A DNA stretch of 64,000 nucleotides from JANQGG01 sp964642175 (GCA_964642175.1 CAZXOK010000001.1:558001-622000), one strand, 5' to 3'; shown: positions 52,154 to 62,468, counted from the first letter of the stretch. Notes: generated by a model from the sequence alone, not told the origin. Numbers and translations: made by a program.

Positions 52154-54811
52154 ATGAAGTCATCCGATATTCGCCAGTCGTTTTTCGATTTTTTCAAGCA
52201 AAAAGGTCATGAGATCGTGCGTTCAGCACCGGTTATTCCGGCCGAAGATCCGACATTGCTGTTTACCAATGCCGGGATGAACCAGTTCAAAGATGTTTTC
52301 CTGGGCACAGGAACCCGACCATATACCCGCGCGGCCGATACTCAGAAATGTATCCGGGCCTCGGGCAAGCATAACGATCTGGAAGATGTTGGGCGCGACA
52401 CGTATCACCACACGTTTTTTGAAATGCTAGGCAACTGGTCGTTTGGCGATTATTACAAAAAAGAAGCCATTATGTGGGCCTGGGAGCTCTTGACCGATGT
52501 GTGGATGCTTCCTAAAGACCGGCTCTATGCCACGGTGTATAAAGATGATGATGAAGCGTTCGAGATATGGCAACATCACACCGATATTGATCCCGGGCAT
52601 ATTCAACGGCACGATGAAAAAGACAATTTCTGGGAGATGGGTGAAACCGGTCCCTGCGGGCCTTGCTCGGAAATCCACATCGATTTAACAACAGATAAAT
52701 CCGGCGCCGGACTCGTTAATGCCGATGATCCGCTGGTTATTGAAATCTGGAACCTGGTATTTATTCAATACAACCGCAAGCAGAATGGCGAGCTTGAACC
52801 GCTGCCACAAAAGCACGTGGATACCGGTATGGGCTTTGAGCGCGTAACGGCTGTTTTGCAGGGGAAAACCTCAAATTACGACTCGGATATTTTTTCACCG
52901 ATCATAGAAGAAATTTCAAAGATCACCGGTAAAACCTATTCGGCGCGAATGGATAACGAGGATGATATGGGCATGCGCGTGATTGCCGATCACATCCGAA
53001 CCCTTGCCTTTGCTATTGCCGATGGCGGCACACCAAGTAACGAAGGACGCGGGTATGTGCTTAGGCGGATTTTGCGCCGCGCCGTTCGATATGCCCGCGA
53101 ACTGGGACAGAACGAGCCCACCTTATACAAACTTACCGATGTGCTTTGCAAGACCATGGGCGGGATTTTCCCTGAACTGGTGGAACGCCGGGAACTGATC
53201 TCTCAGATGATCAAGTCGGAAGAAGAGAGCTTTTTAGTTACGCTGGATCATGGGGTAGACATTTTCCGGGAAGTGGTCGAGACTCAGAAAGCGCAGGGCA
53301 ACACGCAAATTTCAGGCGCCGATGCCTTTAAACTTTACGATACCTACGGTTTCCCGATGGATCTTACCCGCCTGATGGCCTCCGAAATCGGTTTTACGGT
53401 GGATGAAAAGGGGTTTGAAGTGCACATGAAAGAGCAGAAAGACCGGGCCAGGCAAGACCGCAAAGAAAAAACCGCCTCGATGCAGGACGAAGGCTCATGG
53501 ACTATGATCTCCGATGGATCGGATTCGGAATTTTTAGGCTACAAACAACTGTCCTCAAAATCGGTGGTCAGGGAGGCTAAAGAAAGCAAAGGCCATTTAT
53601 TGCTTGTGTTGGATCGCACCCCATTTTATGCCGAAAGCGGCGGACAGGTTGGCGATAAAGGAACGCTGGCTCATGAAAACCTGGTCTTCCATATTTGCGA
53701 CACTCAGAAAGATGGTGAGCGCATTGTTCATGTGGTGGATCGGATTATGGACAAATCAACCCAAAAAGAGATAGCTCTTTCAGGGTTTGACCTGAGTCAA
53801 TGCTCCGGCATCTTCGAGGCTGAAGTGGATGGCAAGCTACGCAGCGATACCGCGCGCAACCATACGGCCACACATTTGCTTCACGAAGCGCTTCGCAAAG
53901 TGTTGGGTGAGCATGTTCAGCAAAAAGGCTCGCTGGTTGGCCCGGATCGACTGAGGTTTGATTTCAGCCATTTTGAGCGCGTAATTGATGAGCAGATCTC
54001 CCAAATCGAAAGTATGGTCAATGAACAGGTACGGTTTGCCAAGTCGGTCAATAAGCATGAAGATGTACCGTTTGAAGACGCTAAAAAAATGGGTGCCTTG
54101 GCCTTTTTTGGTGATAAATATGGCGATAGGGTTCGGGTGGTAGAAGTGCCGGGCTACTCGGTTGAGTTTTGCGGTGGGACGCACCTGGACAATATCGGCG
54201 AAATTGGTTTGCTGAAGATCGTGAGCGAATCGTCCATTGCTTCGGGAATTCGTCGCGTGGAAGCCGTAACCGGTGCATTGGCCGAAGAGATGTTTCGTGA
54301 GCAAAGCCACCAGTTAAAAGCCATGCGTGAGATGCTCAATGCTCAATCCGAACAAGCTGTTATGGAGAAAGTCCAAAAGCTGATGGATGAGCGAAAAGAC
54401 CTTGAAAATGAATTGGAGAAACTGAAAATGCAGCTGGCAGCTTCTCAAATGGATGATCTGGTAAATGAGGCTGAACAGATCCAGGGCGTCAATGTTATAG
54501 CTAAAGTTATGCAAGCCTCCAGCGCGGATGAACTCAGGCATCTGGGTGAGGCATTGAATAGCAAACTTAAAAACGGGGTGGCGTTGCTGGGTGCTGTGGT
54601 CGGTGACAAGGTGTCCCTTGTGGCCATGGTCTCGGATGAATTGACCAAACAATTGCAGGCCGGCAAACTGGTTGGTGAGGTAGCAAAAGTAGTAAAAGGC
54701 GGCGGCGGGGGCCGGCCAAACTTTGCCACAGCCGGTGGTAAAGATCTCGCCGGACTGAATGACGCTATGGCAAGATTTAAAGACCTGGTAAAAGAAAAAT
54801 TATCAAATTAG
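52154..54811 (+). CDS. alaS: alanine--tRNA ligase
   Basis: Class II synthetase of 885 residues. The catalytic core (1-460) has FFKQKGHEIVRSAPVIP, FTNAGMNQFKDVFLG, FFEMLGNWSFGDYYKK and the GMGFERVTAVLQG motif 3. The editing domain carries HTATHLLHEALR and CGGTHLDNIGEIG with the four metal ligands (HxxxH and CxxxH). A C-terminal Ala-DHH-like domain ends in GGGGGRPNFATAGGKD. It is full length and has no close co-directional neighbour. Confidence 0.98.
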   Translation: MKSSDIRQSFFDFFKQKGHEIVRSAPVIPAEDPTLLFTNAGMNQFKDVFLGTGTRPYTRAADTQKCIRASGKHNDLEDVGRDTYHHTFFEMLGNWSFGDYYKKEAIMWAWELLTDVWMLPKDRLYATVYKDDDEAFEIWQHHTDIDPGHIQRHDEKDNFWEMGETGPCGPCSEIHIDLTTDKSGAGLVNADDPLVIEIWNLVFIQYNRKQNGELEPLPQKHVDTGMGFERVTAVLQGKTSNYDSDIFSPIIEEISKITGKTYSARMDNEDDMGMRVIADHIRTLAFAIADGGTPSNEGRGYVLRRILRRAVRYARELGQNEPTLYKLTDVLCKTMGGIFPELVERRELISQMIKSEEESFLVTLDHGVDIFREVVETQKAQGNTQISGADAFKLYDTYGFPMDLTRLMASEIGFTVDEKGFEVHMKEQKDRARQDRKEKTASMQDEGSWTMISDGSDSEFLGYKQLSSKSVVREAKESKGHLLLVLDRTPFYAESGGQVGDKGTLAHENLVFHICDTQKDGERIVHVVDRIMDKSTQKEIALSGFDLSQCSGIFEAEVDGKLRSDTARNHTATHLLHEALRKVLGEHVQQKGSLVGPDRLRFDFSHFERVIDEQISQIESMVNEQVRFAKSVNKHEDVPFEDAKKMGALAFFGDKYGDRVRVVEVPGYSVEFCGGTHLDNIGEIGLLKIVSESSIASGIRRVEAVTGALAEEMFREQSHQLKAMREMLNAQSEQAVMEKVQKLMDERKDLENELEKLKMQLAASQMDDLVNEAEQIQGVNVIAKVMQASSADELRHLGEALNSKLKNGVALLGAVVGDKVSLVAMVSDELTKQLQAGKLVGEVAKVVKGGGGGRPNFATAGGKDLAGLNDAMARFKDLVKEKLSN

Positions 54812-54853
54812 GGGAATATTGGTTTCACATTAAAATATGAACATTTAATTTGA

Positions 54854-55180
54854 TCAGATCCGAAGTAATTTTTTGGCAAGCACTTCCTGCATGTTTCTCC
54901 GGCCATCACAAATGCTATGAATGTAAATTTCCTTTTTACGTATTTGGTAAATAATACGATATGGTTTATAGTGGATTTCTAAAAAGTCTCTAAGATTTAT
55001 CCTCTCCAGTTCCGGAAGACTATGACCTCTGTTTGGATGTTTTTTAAGGCTTAAACAGCTTTCATGTATCTTTTCTATAAGATTGTGGGCTTTTCTTACG
55101 CTATCATATTTAGCTACATAGTCGTAGATCTCAATAATATCTTCTTCAGCTTGTTTGGTTAGAAAAACCTCATACTTCAT
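54854..55180 (-). CDS. RelE/ParE-type toxin
   Basis: 108 residues. The ParE pattern is clear: VFLTKQAEEDIIEIYDYVAKYDS, HPNRGHSLPEL, YKPYRIIYQIRKKEIYIHSICDGRRNM. It overlaps the upstream antitoxin by 11 bases, a typical toxin-antitoxin arrangement with antitoxin first. Gyrase (ParE) or mRNA (RelE) targets cannot be told apart by eye, but the DGRRN end resembles ParE. Confidence 0.92.
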   Translation of the reverse strand: MKYEVFLTKQAEEDIIEIYDYVAKYDSVRKAHNLIEKIHESCLSLKKHPNRGHSLPELERINLRDFLEIHYKPYRIIYQIRKKEIYIHSICDGRRNMQEVLAKKLLRI

Positions 55181-55457
55181 TATGTTTTGAGTTTATTCTT
55201 TGGGAGATATCTTCAAAAGCCTGTTTGAGAGGTTTTGTTTCTTCATTTCTAATATTTTCTGAGCTGAGGGCTAAGATTTTTAGGCATGCCAAACTTTCCT
55301 GCATCTCTTCGTATTCTTTTATATCCTGGACAGCTACTTTAGCCACACCATTCTGAGTAATGATGATGGTTTTGTGGTTATCGGTGATATCACGAATTAC
55401 TTCTGAGGTGTGTGATTTTAAATAACTAACCGGCTTAATGGATTCGCTGTATTTCAT
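55170..55457 (-). CDS. Phd/YefM-type antitoxin
   Basis: 95 residues. The Phd/YefM start is seen as VSYLKSHTSEVIRDITDNHKTIIITQNGVAKVAVQDIKEYEEM without interruption. The C-terminal 40 residues, rich in Glu and Lys, should bind the ParE-type toxin encoded directly downstream. The complex probably represses its own promoter (family knowledge). Confidence 0.92.
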   Translation of the reverse strand: MKYSESIKPVSYLKSHTSEVIRDITDNHKTIIITQNGVAKVAVQDIKEYEEMQESLACLKILALSSENIRNEETKPLKQAFEDISQRINSKHNEV

Positions 55458-55531
55458 AAGTGTCTTGCATTAAATATTGTGACCATAATATAGTCCGTAT
55501 TTAGGTCATAGTCAATTGGCATCAATTCATC

Positions 55532-56743
55532 TTAAGCAGTTTCCACATCCCGGAATCCCAATAAATAAAGGATCCCATCCAGACCCAGGGTAGAGATCGA
55601 GTGCTCGGCAGATTCCTTAACGATGGGTTTAGCGCGGAAGGCAATACCCAATCCGGCTAAACTCAGCATCGGAAGGTCGTTAGCGCCATCTCCCACGGCA
55701 ATAACCTGTTCCAGGCGAATGCCTTCGGCCTCGGCAATTTCCTTCAGGAGTTCGGCTTTGCGCTGGCCGTCCACAATCCGTCCTTTTACTTTTCCGGTGA
55801 CTTTGCCATCCTCAATATCCAGTTCGTTGGCATGAATCGTCGAAACACCCAGTTTTTTCTGTAAGTGGCGGGCAAAGTAAGTAAAGCCGCCAGAAAGAAT
55901 AGCCGTTTTAAACCCAAGGGAGTTCAGGGTGGCAAACAGCCGCTCAGCGCCTTCGGTGATGGGCAATCTCTCGGCTATACCCTGCAGAACGGATTCATCC
56001 AGGCCTTTTAACAGGGCAACCCTGCGGCGGAAACTTTCATTAAAATCGATTTCACCTCTCATGGCCGATTCAGTAATATTAGCAACCTGTTCGCCGATAC
56101 CGGCTTCTTTGGCCAGTTCATCTATCACTTCAACTTCAATCAGGGTGGAATCCATATCAAAACACACCAACCGGCGGAAGCGCCGGAATATGGTGTCTTC
56201 CTGGAAAGCAATATCCAGACCCAACTCGTCTGTGAGTTCCAGGAATTGTGCTCTCATATTATTTTGATCAAGCGGCACACCACGCGCCGAGAGTTCGATA
56301 CAGGCACGGGTTGGGTTCAGGGTTTCTTCCAATGGGATACGGCCGGTCAGCCGGCTGATTTGCTCAATGTTCAGCTTGTTTTCAAACAAAATCCGAGATA
56401 CTCGGGCCACATGTTCGGAGGTGATGGTTCTGGCCAGCAATGTAATAATGTAGCGTGGTTTGCCCTGATGCTGCACCCACTGGTCGTAGGTTTCATTTTC
56501 TATAGGGTAAAACCGAACCTGTATGCCAAGTTCATGGGCACGAAACAACACATCTTTTAAAATCGGTGCCGATTCAAATTCCTTGGGAATATGAGCCAGA
56601 ATGCCCAGCGAAAGGGAATTCTGGATCACGGCCTGGCCGATATCTAAAACATCAATCCGGTATTTGACAAACACCTCGGTTAGCTCGGTGGTCAGTCCAA
56701 TTTTATCTTCACCTGTAAAAACGAACAGAATAATGTCTTTCAT
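55532..56743 (-). CDS. serB: phosphoserine phosphatase with N-terminal ACT domains
   Basis: Last step of serine synthesis. The 403 residues have about 180 N-terminal residues forming two ACT-like domains (IILFVFTGEDKIGLTTELTEVF; RYIITLLARTITSEHVARVS). The HAD catalytic domain has DMDSTLIEVEVIDELAKEAG, AILSGGFTYFARHLQ and VIAVGDGANDLPML. All HAD motifs are intact. Serine feedback through the ACT domains is likely. It lies nine bases after guaA and is probably co-transcribed. Confidence 0.96.
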   Translation of the reverse strand: MKDIILFVFTGEDKIGLTTELTEVFVKYRIDVLDIGQAVIQNSLSLGILAHIPKEFESAPILKDVLFRAHELGIQVRFYPIENETYDQWVQHQGKPRYIITLLARTITSEHVARVSRILFENKLNIEQISRLTGRIPLEETLNPTRACIELSARGVPLDQNNMRAQFLELTDELGLDIAFQEDTIFRRFRRLVCFDMDSTLIEVEVIDELAKEAGIGEQVANITESAMRGEIDFNESFRRRVALLKGLDESVLQGIAERLPITEGAERLFATLNSLGFKTAILSGGFTYFARHLQKKLGVSTIHANELDIEDGKVTGKVKGRIVDGQRKAELLKEIAEAEGIRLEQVIAVGDGANDLPMLSLAGLGIAFRAKPIVKESAEHSISTLGLDGILYLLGFRDVETA

Positions 56744-56752
56744 AGCAGTTTT

Positions 56753-58303
56753 TTACTCCCACTCAATGGTTGCCGGTGGTTTGGATGAAATGTCTAAAGT
56801 TACACGGTTAATGCCACGAACCTCGTTGATGATCCGGTTGGAGACATGCCCAAGGAAATCGTATGGGAGTTTAGACCAGTCGGCTGTCATCCCGTCCATG
56901 GAATTAACTGCCCGCAAGGCTACGGCATTTTCGTAGGTGCGTTTATCTCCCATCACACCAACGGTTTGAACCGGCAGAAGTACGGTAAAGGCTTGCCATA
57001 CCTGGTTGTAAAGTCCTTGTTTTTTAAGTTCTTCAATAAAAATGGCATCAGCCTGGCGCAAGACACTCAAGCGGTCTTCGCTTACAGAGCCGAGTATTCG
57101 AACTGCCAGACCCGGTCCGGGAAATGGATGGCGGCCCAGGATTTCATCCGGAATATCCAGAAGTTTGCCTACTTTGCGCACTTCATCTTTAAAGAGCTCT
57201 TTAAGCGGCTCGACAAGTTTAAGTTTCATGCGTTTAGGCAATCCGCCAACATTATGGTGGGTTTTAATGGTCTGTGAGGGACCTTTAACGCTTACACTTT
57301 CTATCACATCGGGATAGAGGGTGCCCTGCACCAGGTACTTTTCCTGATGGATGTATTCTTCAAAAACTTTAATAAAGGTGCGGCCAATGATCTTGCGCTT
57401 TTTTTCCGGCGAGACCACATGTTTCAGCCGGCTTAAAAACAGATCCTGTGAATGGGCAACGGTGAGTTGCAGGTTCAGGGACTTGAGTTTTTCTTCAACA
57501 ATTTTGGCTTCATTATGTCGCAACAAGCCATTATCTACAAAGACACAGTGCAGGTTTTTACCAATAGCGCGGCTAACCAACACAGCTGCCACGGTGGAGT
57601 CTACACCGCCACTGAGCCCGCAAATAGCCGTTTGATCGCCCAACTCTTCTTTTAAGCGGGCAATTTCGCTTTCCACAAAGCTTTCCGGCGACCAGTCCGG
57701 TTTTATACCGGCAATCTTCAGAACAAAGTTAGAGAGAATTTTAGCCCCATGCTCGCTGTGGTGGACTTCGGGATGAAACTGCACGCCAAAAATTTTATGC
57801 GCACTGTTGGCCTGATCCACTTCCACGGCACACAGCTCCGAGTTATCGGTTTTGGCCGTGATGTGGAAATTTTCAGGTAAGTGATGCACTTTATCGCTGT
57901 GGCTCATCCAGACCACCGAGTCGGGTACATTTTCAAACAAGCAACTTTGAGCATGGTCTGAGCCCTGAGCTTTAAAAATATTGATATGAGCCCGGCCAAA
58001 CTCGCGCCTGGGAGCCGAGTCTACTTTACCGCCAAAGTGCTTGGCGATCACCTGAAGACCATAGCAAATACCCAGGATCGGGATATTCAGGTCGAAAATG
58101 CCTTCATCTGGCATCGGGGCAAAATCTTCATACACACTGGTTGGGCCACCCGAAAGAACCAGGGCTTTGGGGTGGTGCGATTTTATTTCTTCAATTGACG
58201 TGCTGAAAGGTAAAATTTCGGTATAAACACCAATTTCACGGATTCGGCGGGCAATCAACTGGGTGTATTGCGAGCCAAAATCAAGTACAAGAACAGAATT
58301 CAT
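56753..58303 (-). CDS. guaA: GMP synthase (glutamine-hydrolysing)
   Basis: Converts XMP to GMP. The 516 residues show the GATase domain with catalytic Cys in ILGICYGLQ and HPEVHHSE, the ATP-pyrophosphatase loop SGGVDSTVAA, and the dimerisation domain ending LDISSKPPATIEWE. It is full length. It is followed by serB and preceded by the PBP1A gene (34 bases), all on the minus strand. Confidence 0.98.
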   Translation of the reverse strand: MNSVLVLDFGSQYTQLIARRIREIGVYTEILPFSTSIEEIKSHHPKALVLSGGPTSVYEDFAPMPDEGIFDLNIPILGICYGLQVIAKHFGGKVDSAPRREFGRAHINIFKAQGSDHAQSCLFENVPDSVVWMSHSDKVHHLPENFHITAKTDNSELCAVEVDQANSAHKIFGVQFHPEVHHSEHGAKILSNFVLKIAGIKPDWSPESFVESEIARLKEELGDQTAICGLSGGVDSTVAAVLVSRAIGKNLHCVFVDNGLLRHNEAKIVEEKLKSLNLQLTVAHSQDLFLSRLKHVVSPEKKRKIIGRTFIKVFEEYIHQEKYLVQGTLYPDVIESVSVKGPSQTIKTHHNVGGLPKRMKLKLVEPLKELFKDEVRKVGKLLDIPDEILGRHPFPGPGLAVRILGSVSEDRLSVLRQADAIFIEELKKQGLYNQVWQAFTVLLPVQTVGVMGDKRTYENAVALRAVNSMDGMTADWSKLPYDFLGHVSNRIINEVRGINRVTLDISSKPPATIEWE

Positions 58304-58337
58304 GAATGTAATTTAAGTTTTTTAAGCAAGTTGTGTG

Positions 58338-60695
58338 TTAAAACTCACCTTCGCCACGTTTGGGTTTGCGAGGCCCAATATTAAGAAAACGAGTGTTTTT
58401 GCGGCCGCTGAGCGTATCCATTCGATTAAACCGCTGAAAATCGCCCAGGGAGTTTTTATAATTTTCCCAGCCTTTTCTGGTAAAGTATTCCACATAAGCA
58501 TCCTGATCGCCGGAAGCTGCCGGCAAGTTTGTGCTTTTTGAGATTGGAACTCCCTTTACTGAACCCGGGCGTTGAAAATAGCGGCTTTTCAGATTTAGCT
58601 CGGGATCGTCGTAACAATATTTCATATATCTGGCCCAGATGGGCAAAGAGGCGCGGGCACCCTGTCCGTATTTCATTGACGTGTAGGTGATGCGCTCATC
58701 ATCAAAACCAGTCCAGCAAACAGCAGCCATTTGAGGAGTAAATCCGGCAAACCAGGCATCTTTGTTGTTCTGGGTGGTGCCGGTTTTACCGCCGGCTTCT
58801 TCGTAAAATTTATATCGTTTTCTGGTGGCTATACCGGTACCTGCATTTACAACGCTCTTGAGCATTGATACCATTACATAATTGGTGCTGGGATCAATGG
58901 CTTTGTTTTTCTCGGGCTTGTATTCCACGATGGGCTGGCCGAATTTATCTTCAATCCGTAAAATGCTGATTGGTTCTACATGAACGCCGTTATTGGCAAA
59001 GGTGCCGTATGCCGAGCATAGCTCTAAGGGTGTAATGGCTGATGTGCCCAAAGCAATAGAAAAATTCTCATCCAGGGGTGCTTTAATACCCATACGACGG
59101 GCATACTCAATGATCTTGGATGGCGTAACCGACTCGTTTACCAGGCGAATGGTTACCTGGTTGAGTGAATTTCTAAGAGCATCGCGCAATGTTGTCATCC
59201 CGCCCGAGGCTTTGTCTGAGTTTTCCGGAGTCCATACCCGCTCTTTGGTTTTGATCACCAATGGTTGATTGAGTAGTTGATGATTCGAAGGAATGCCTTC
59301 ATCAATGGCAGCCGTATAAACAAATGGTTTAAATGTAGAGCCGGGTTGACGTTTGGCTTGCCAGACATGGTCGAACTGGTAGCGGTAATCTTCGGGTTTG
59401 TAATCTTTTCCGCCCACCCAGGCTTTGATATGGCCTGTAGAAGGCTCAATGGCAACAAAGCCAACTTCCACACGCGATTTTTCATACAGGATCTGATCCA
59501 GCCATTCTTTATCGGCTTTAAGAGTTTTCAAGGCATTTTTCTCGGTAACACCATCTTTACGCATTTGTTTGAAGCGAGGGGTTTCGCGGATGATCGCATT
59601 TCTGATTTTCCATGGCCATCGCCATTCTTCATCAAACTGTTCCTGGATCCATGGTAAATGTTCTTCAACGGATTTTTCTGCATGGGCTTGCATGCGGGTA
59701 TCCAGGGTGGTGTAGATGGTCAGGCCGTCTTTGTAAATATCAAACCCGTACTTTTCTGATTCAACTTTCAGCTTTCTTCTCAGGTATTCAATAAAGTAAG
59801 GCGCTTCACCCTTGTCGGTAACCGATGTAAAATCCAGAGTGATCTCTTTTTCGGCATAAGCAGCGGCTTGTTGATCAGAAATAAAATTTGCTTTAGCCAT
59901 CAGGCGAAGGATGAGATCGCGACGTGATTTGGCATTTTTGGGATTCTTAATGGGATCGTAGTCGCGCGGACTTTTTAAAAGCGAGATCATCAGGGCGCTC
60001 TCATCGGGTGTCAGCTGGATAGAGGGTTTGTTGAAGTAGGTCCATGCTGCAGCTTCAATACCCCAGGCACCGTTTCCAAAATAAACAGTGTTCAAATACA
60101 GCCACAGGATTTCATTTTTGGTATAGCGCCGCTCAATTTGGATGGCTGTTAAAAGTTCACGGATTTTACGGGTAACCGTACGGTCTAAGGTCAGGTAGAG
60201 ATTACGTGCCAGCTGTTGGGTGATGGTACTGGCGCCATGCCACTGTTTGCGCATGGTTACAACATTCTCTATCATAGCAATGACAAAACGGCGGCTGTTA
60301 AATCCCCAGTGGTCATAAAAGTCGGCATCTTCCGTAGCAATCAAAGCATCTATAACATGTTGGGAAACTGAATCAAGCGGCACACTGGTGCGGTTTTTCA
60401 GAAAATATTTCGAAAGCAATTTACCATCTGCCGAGTAGACCGTGGTGGCCAGCTCCGGTTTTGGATTTTCTAATTGCTCAAGGCTTGGCAGGGTTTGCGA
60501 GAGGTAGATTATGGTTCCAAGACCGCTGAGGGCGATTAAGACAACAAAAGACAGGAACGCCACATAAAGCCCGTGCAAGATGCGTTGTTGCTTAGAGAGT
60601 TTTTTTCGGTATTCGGGATCGTTAAAATAGGCTTCCCGATTGTCTGACGAATAGGATGAGTCGGATGATTGATCTGAATTCGGTTCTTTGGACAT
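58338..60695 (-). CDS. penicillin-binding protein 1A (class A PBP)
   Basis: Bifunctional peptidoglycan synthase of 785 residues. A cytosolic Ser/Asp-rich tail and one membrane helix (about 42-65) precede the GT51 domain with EDADFYDHWGF and the second block GASTITQQLARNLYL. The transpeptidase has the STFK nucleophile (in RQPGSTFKPFVYTAA), SLN (in LRNSLNQVTIRLV) and KTGTT. All catalytic residues are present. The C-terminal tail is basic and Gly/Arg-rich. Confidence 0.95.
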   Translation of the reverse strand: MSKEPNSDQSSDSSYSSDNREAYFNDPEYRKKLSKQQRILHGLYVAFLSFVVLIALSGLGTIIYLSQTLPSLEQLENPKPELATTVYSADGKLLSKYFLKNRTSVPLDSVSQHVIDALIATEDADFYDHWGFNSRRFVIAMIENVVTMRKQWHGASTITQQLARNLYLTLDRTVTRKIRELLTAIQIERRYTKNEILWLYLNTVYFGNGAWGIEAAAWTYFNKPSIQLTPDESALMISLLKSPRDYDPIKNPKNAKSRRDLILRLMAKANFISDQQAAAYAEKEITLDFTSVTDKGEAPYFIEYLRRKLKVESEKYGFDIYKDGLTIYTTLDTRMQAHAEKSVEEHLPWIQEQFDEEWRWPWKIRNAIIRETPRFKQMRKDGVTEKNALKTLKADKEWLDQILYEKSRVEVGFVAIEPSTGHIKAWVGGKDYKPEDYRYQFDHVWQAKRQPGSTFKPFVYTAAIDEGIPSNHQLLNQPLVIKTKERVWTPENSDKASGGMTTLRDALRNSLNQVTIRLVNESVTPSKIIEYARRMGIKAPLDENFSIALGTSAITPLELCSAYGTFANNGVHVEPISILRIEDKFGQPIVEYKPEKNKAIDPSTNYVMVSMLKSVVNAGTGIATRKRYKFYEEAGGKTGTTQNNKDAWFAGFTPQMAAVCWTGFDDERITYTSMKYGQGARASLPIWARYMKYCYDDPELNLKSRYFQRPGSVKGVPISKSTNLPAASGDQDAYVEYFTRKGWENYKNSLGDFQRFNRMDTLSGRKNTRFLNIGPRKPKRGEGEF

Positions 60696-60825
60696 ATCAA
60701 ACTGGCTTAACCAAACATGGGTGAACGTATAATAGTATGTTGTGTATCATGATTTTGATCGCTAAGAGGCAGTAAATATACATTTTAATACAAAATTTCC
60801 CGTCCAGAAATTTGCCCCTTTCCTC

Positions 60826-61710
60826 TTAAGCAGGCTTAAGATCACTAACCTGGCTTTCGCTGAAAGCAAAATGCTCTTTTAAAGCTGCTGCAAACTCTTT
60901 GGTGGTTTCAAGCATGGGTAAATGCCCAATGTTATCATACTGAATTAACCGGGTGCTTAAAGAACTGTGTTGTTGTCTTTTTTCATATAAAGTTTCCATG
61001 CCTTCAGGCGGAATGGTTTTATCATCTTTACCGACACAGAGTAAAAGCGGGGTTTTAATAGCCAGGGCCTGGGCGGTATAGACATCCAGTGCATGTTTAT
61101 CCAGAGACAGTGTGCCAACTTGAGAGGCTGCTTCGGTATTCGTATTGATAAAGTCATCTACAATGATATCGGCATACTCCTGTGAGATAGGTTTTGTTGT
61201 GGCTTTTTCAATTAACCCGGATTTAAACGGGCCGAGGTTAAAAATCCATTTAAAGTTCATGGACGACTCAACAAACCAGCTTAAAAGTTGCATTTGCATC
61301 CAGTTGTAATCAAAAATACCGCAGGCTATGATCGTAACGGAAATACACTCATCCGGGAATCGGTGATGGATCTCTGTGGTAACCATGCTACCCATAGAGT
61401 GGCCTACAAGATGCAGATGCTTATGGCGAGCAAGGTTTAAATGATCTATAACAGCAGAGACCTCATCGGCGAAATAGGGAATGGTATAGTCGTGAAGCGA
61501 AGAGATCAGTTTGGTTCGTCCGGTACCACTTTGATCCAATGTTACACAACGATAGTCGGGAGTAAGTTCCTCAATAACAGGAGTCCAGTATCTGGCCGAT
61601 AGAGCCCAGCCATTTAAAAATAAAACAACAGGTTTGTCTTTAACTTCCGGATAGCTATCAGCGGAATCTTCATAGTAAACTTCACTTTTTTCTGTTTTTA
61701 AGTACCCCAT
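60826..61710 (-). CDS. alpha/beta hydrolase
   Basis: 294 residues. The nucleophile elbow is LVGHSMGSMV; the acid and His are likely in VGKDDKTIPPEG and NIGHLPMLETTKEF. The oxyanion region reads FLNGWALSARYW. It falls in the large alpha/beta hydrolase fold-1 family with unknown substrate; esterase, epoxide hydrolase or C-C hydrolase are all possible. No neighbour points to a pathway. Confidence 0.9.
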   Translation of the reverse strand: MGYLKTEKSEVYYEDSADSYPEVKDKPVVLFLNGWALSARYWTPVIEELTPDYRCVTLDQSGTGRTKLISSLHDYTIPYFADEVSAVIDHLNLARHKHLHLVGHSMGSMVTTEIHHRFPDECISVTIIACGIFDYNWMQMQLLSWFVESSMNFKWIFNLGPFKSGLIEKATTKPISQEYADIIVDDFINTNTEAASQVGTLSLDKHALDVYTAQALAIKTPLLLCVGKDDKTIPPEGMETLYEKRQQHSSLSTRLIQYDNIGHLPMLETTKEFAAALKEHFAFSESQVSDLKPA

Positions 61711-61842
61711 GTTATCAGTATTAAATTATTCAGGCTTCTCCCGGTGCTGAAAAGCACGATCAATTGAACCGGATTAAAATCAAAAATTTAATCAATGCAA
61801 ACGGGTTGGCAAAGCAACCAAAGATTAAAAATATAGCATATC

Positions 61843-61872
61843 TTGGTTAGTTTAGAAATGATTGTATATTTA
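61843..61872 (+). promoter_or_regulatory. Bacteroidota-type promoter for tRNA-Pro
   Basis: TTG at 61843-61845, a spacer of exactly 19 bases, then TATATTTA at 61865-61872. This fits TTG-N19-TAnnTTTG in all but the last base. The start site would be about ten bases before the tRNA. Confidence 0.65.
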
Positions 61873-61889
61873 CGTTTCTAAGTTGATTG

Positions 61890-61963
<74 letters not shown>

Positions 61964-61976
61964 CTCTGACAAACCC

Positions 61977-62468
61977 TTACAATACAAATTCCATATCTCG
62001 ATTGCTTTTCAGGGCGTTTTCCGAAAAGTTAATTAACCTGATTAAAAACCTCTTGAAGTTGTCTGTATCAATCTGACGCCAGAAACTTATTTTTTCCGGA
62101 TCATCCACCCAACCTACCATCACATTTTCATGTGATTTGCCTTCAAGCTCAGTGAGTTCTTTCTGAAGGAGATCAATTAATTTTGCTACTTCGGATTTTG
62201 GTAAAATGGCTTCATCCCAGCTATCCAGACCATGGTCGGTTTCAGATATGAACTTGAGTATGTTGAGTCTTTCAACAATGCCATAATGAAACAGTGCAGC
62301 ATAGTCATGAGCTGATATACTTAATGATTCATAAATGGTATGTTTAACATCCTCAATATCAATCTGATGAACAGTTCCTTCACGATAGATTGATAATTCC
62401 TTATGCAGGGGGTTGTTGTCCTGAAGTTGTATTTTTTTGTAAACAGATTGTTTGGTCATGGTCTGCAA
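61977..62468 (-). CDS. unknown soluble protein, 163 residues
   Basis: Not recognised. Predicted soluble and acidic, mostly helical, with no signal peptide or membrane segment. The N-terminal third is beta-like (KELSIYREGTVHQIDIEDVKHTIYE); a helical middle contains ISAHDYAALFHYGIVERLN. The end is charged (FWRQIDTDNFKRFLIRLINF). It starts 37 bases from a divergent outer-membrane protein gene and ends 13 bases from tRNA-Pro. No frame break or motif suggests a function. Confidence 0.7.
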   Translation of the reverse strand: MQTMTKQSVYKKIQLQDNNPLHKELSIYREGTVHQIDIEDVKHTIYESLSISAHDYAALFHYGIVERLNILKFISETDHGLDSWDEAILPKSEVAKLIDLLQKELTELEGKSHENVMVGWVDDPEKISFWRQIDTDNFKRFLIRLINFSENALKSNRDMEFVL

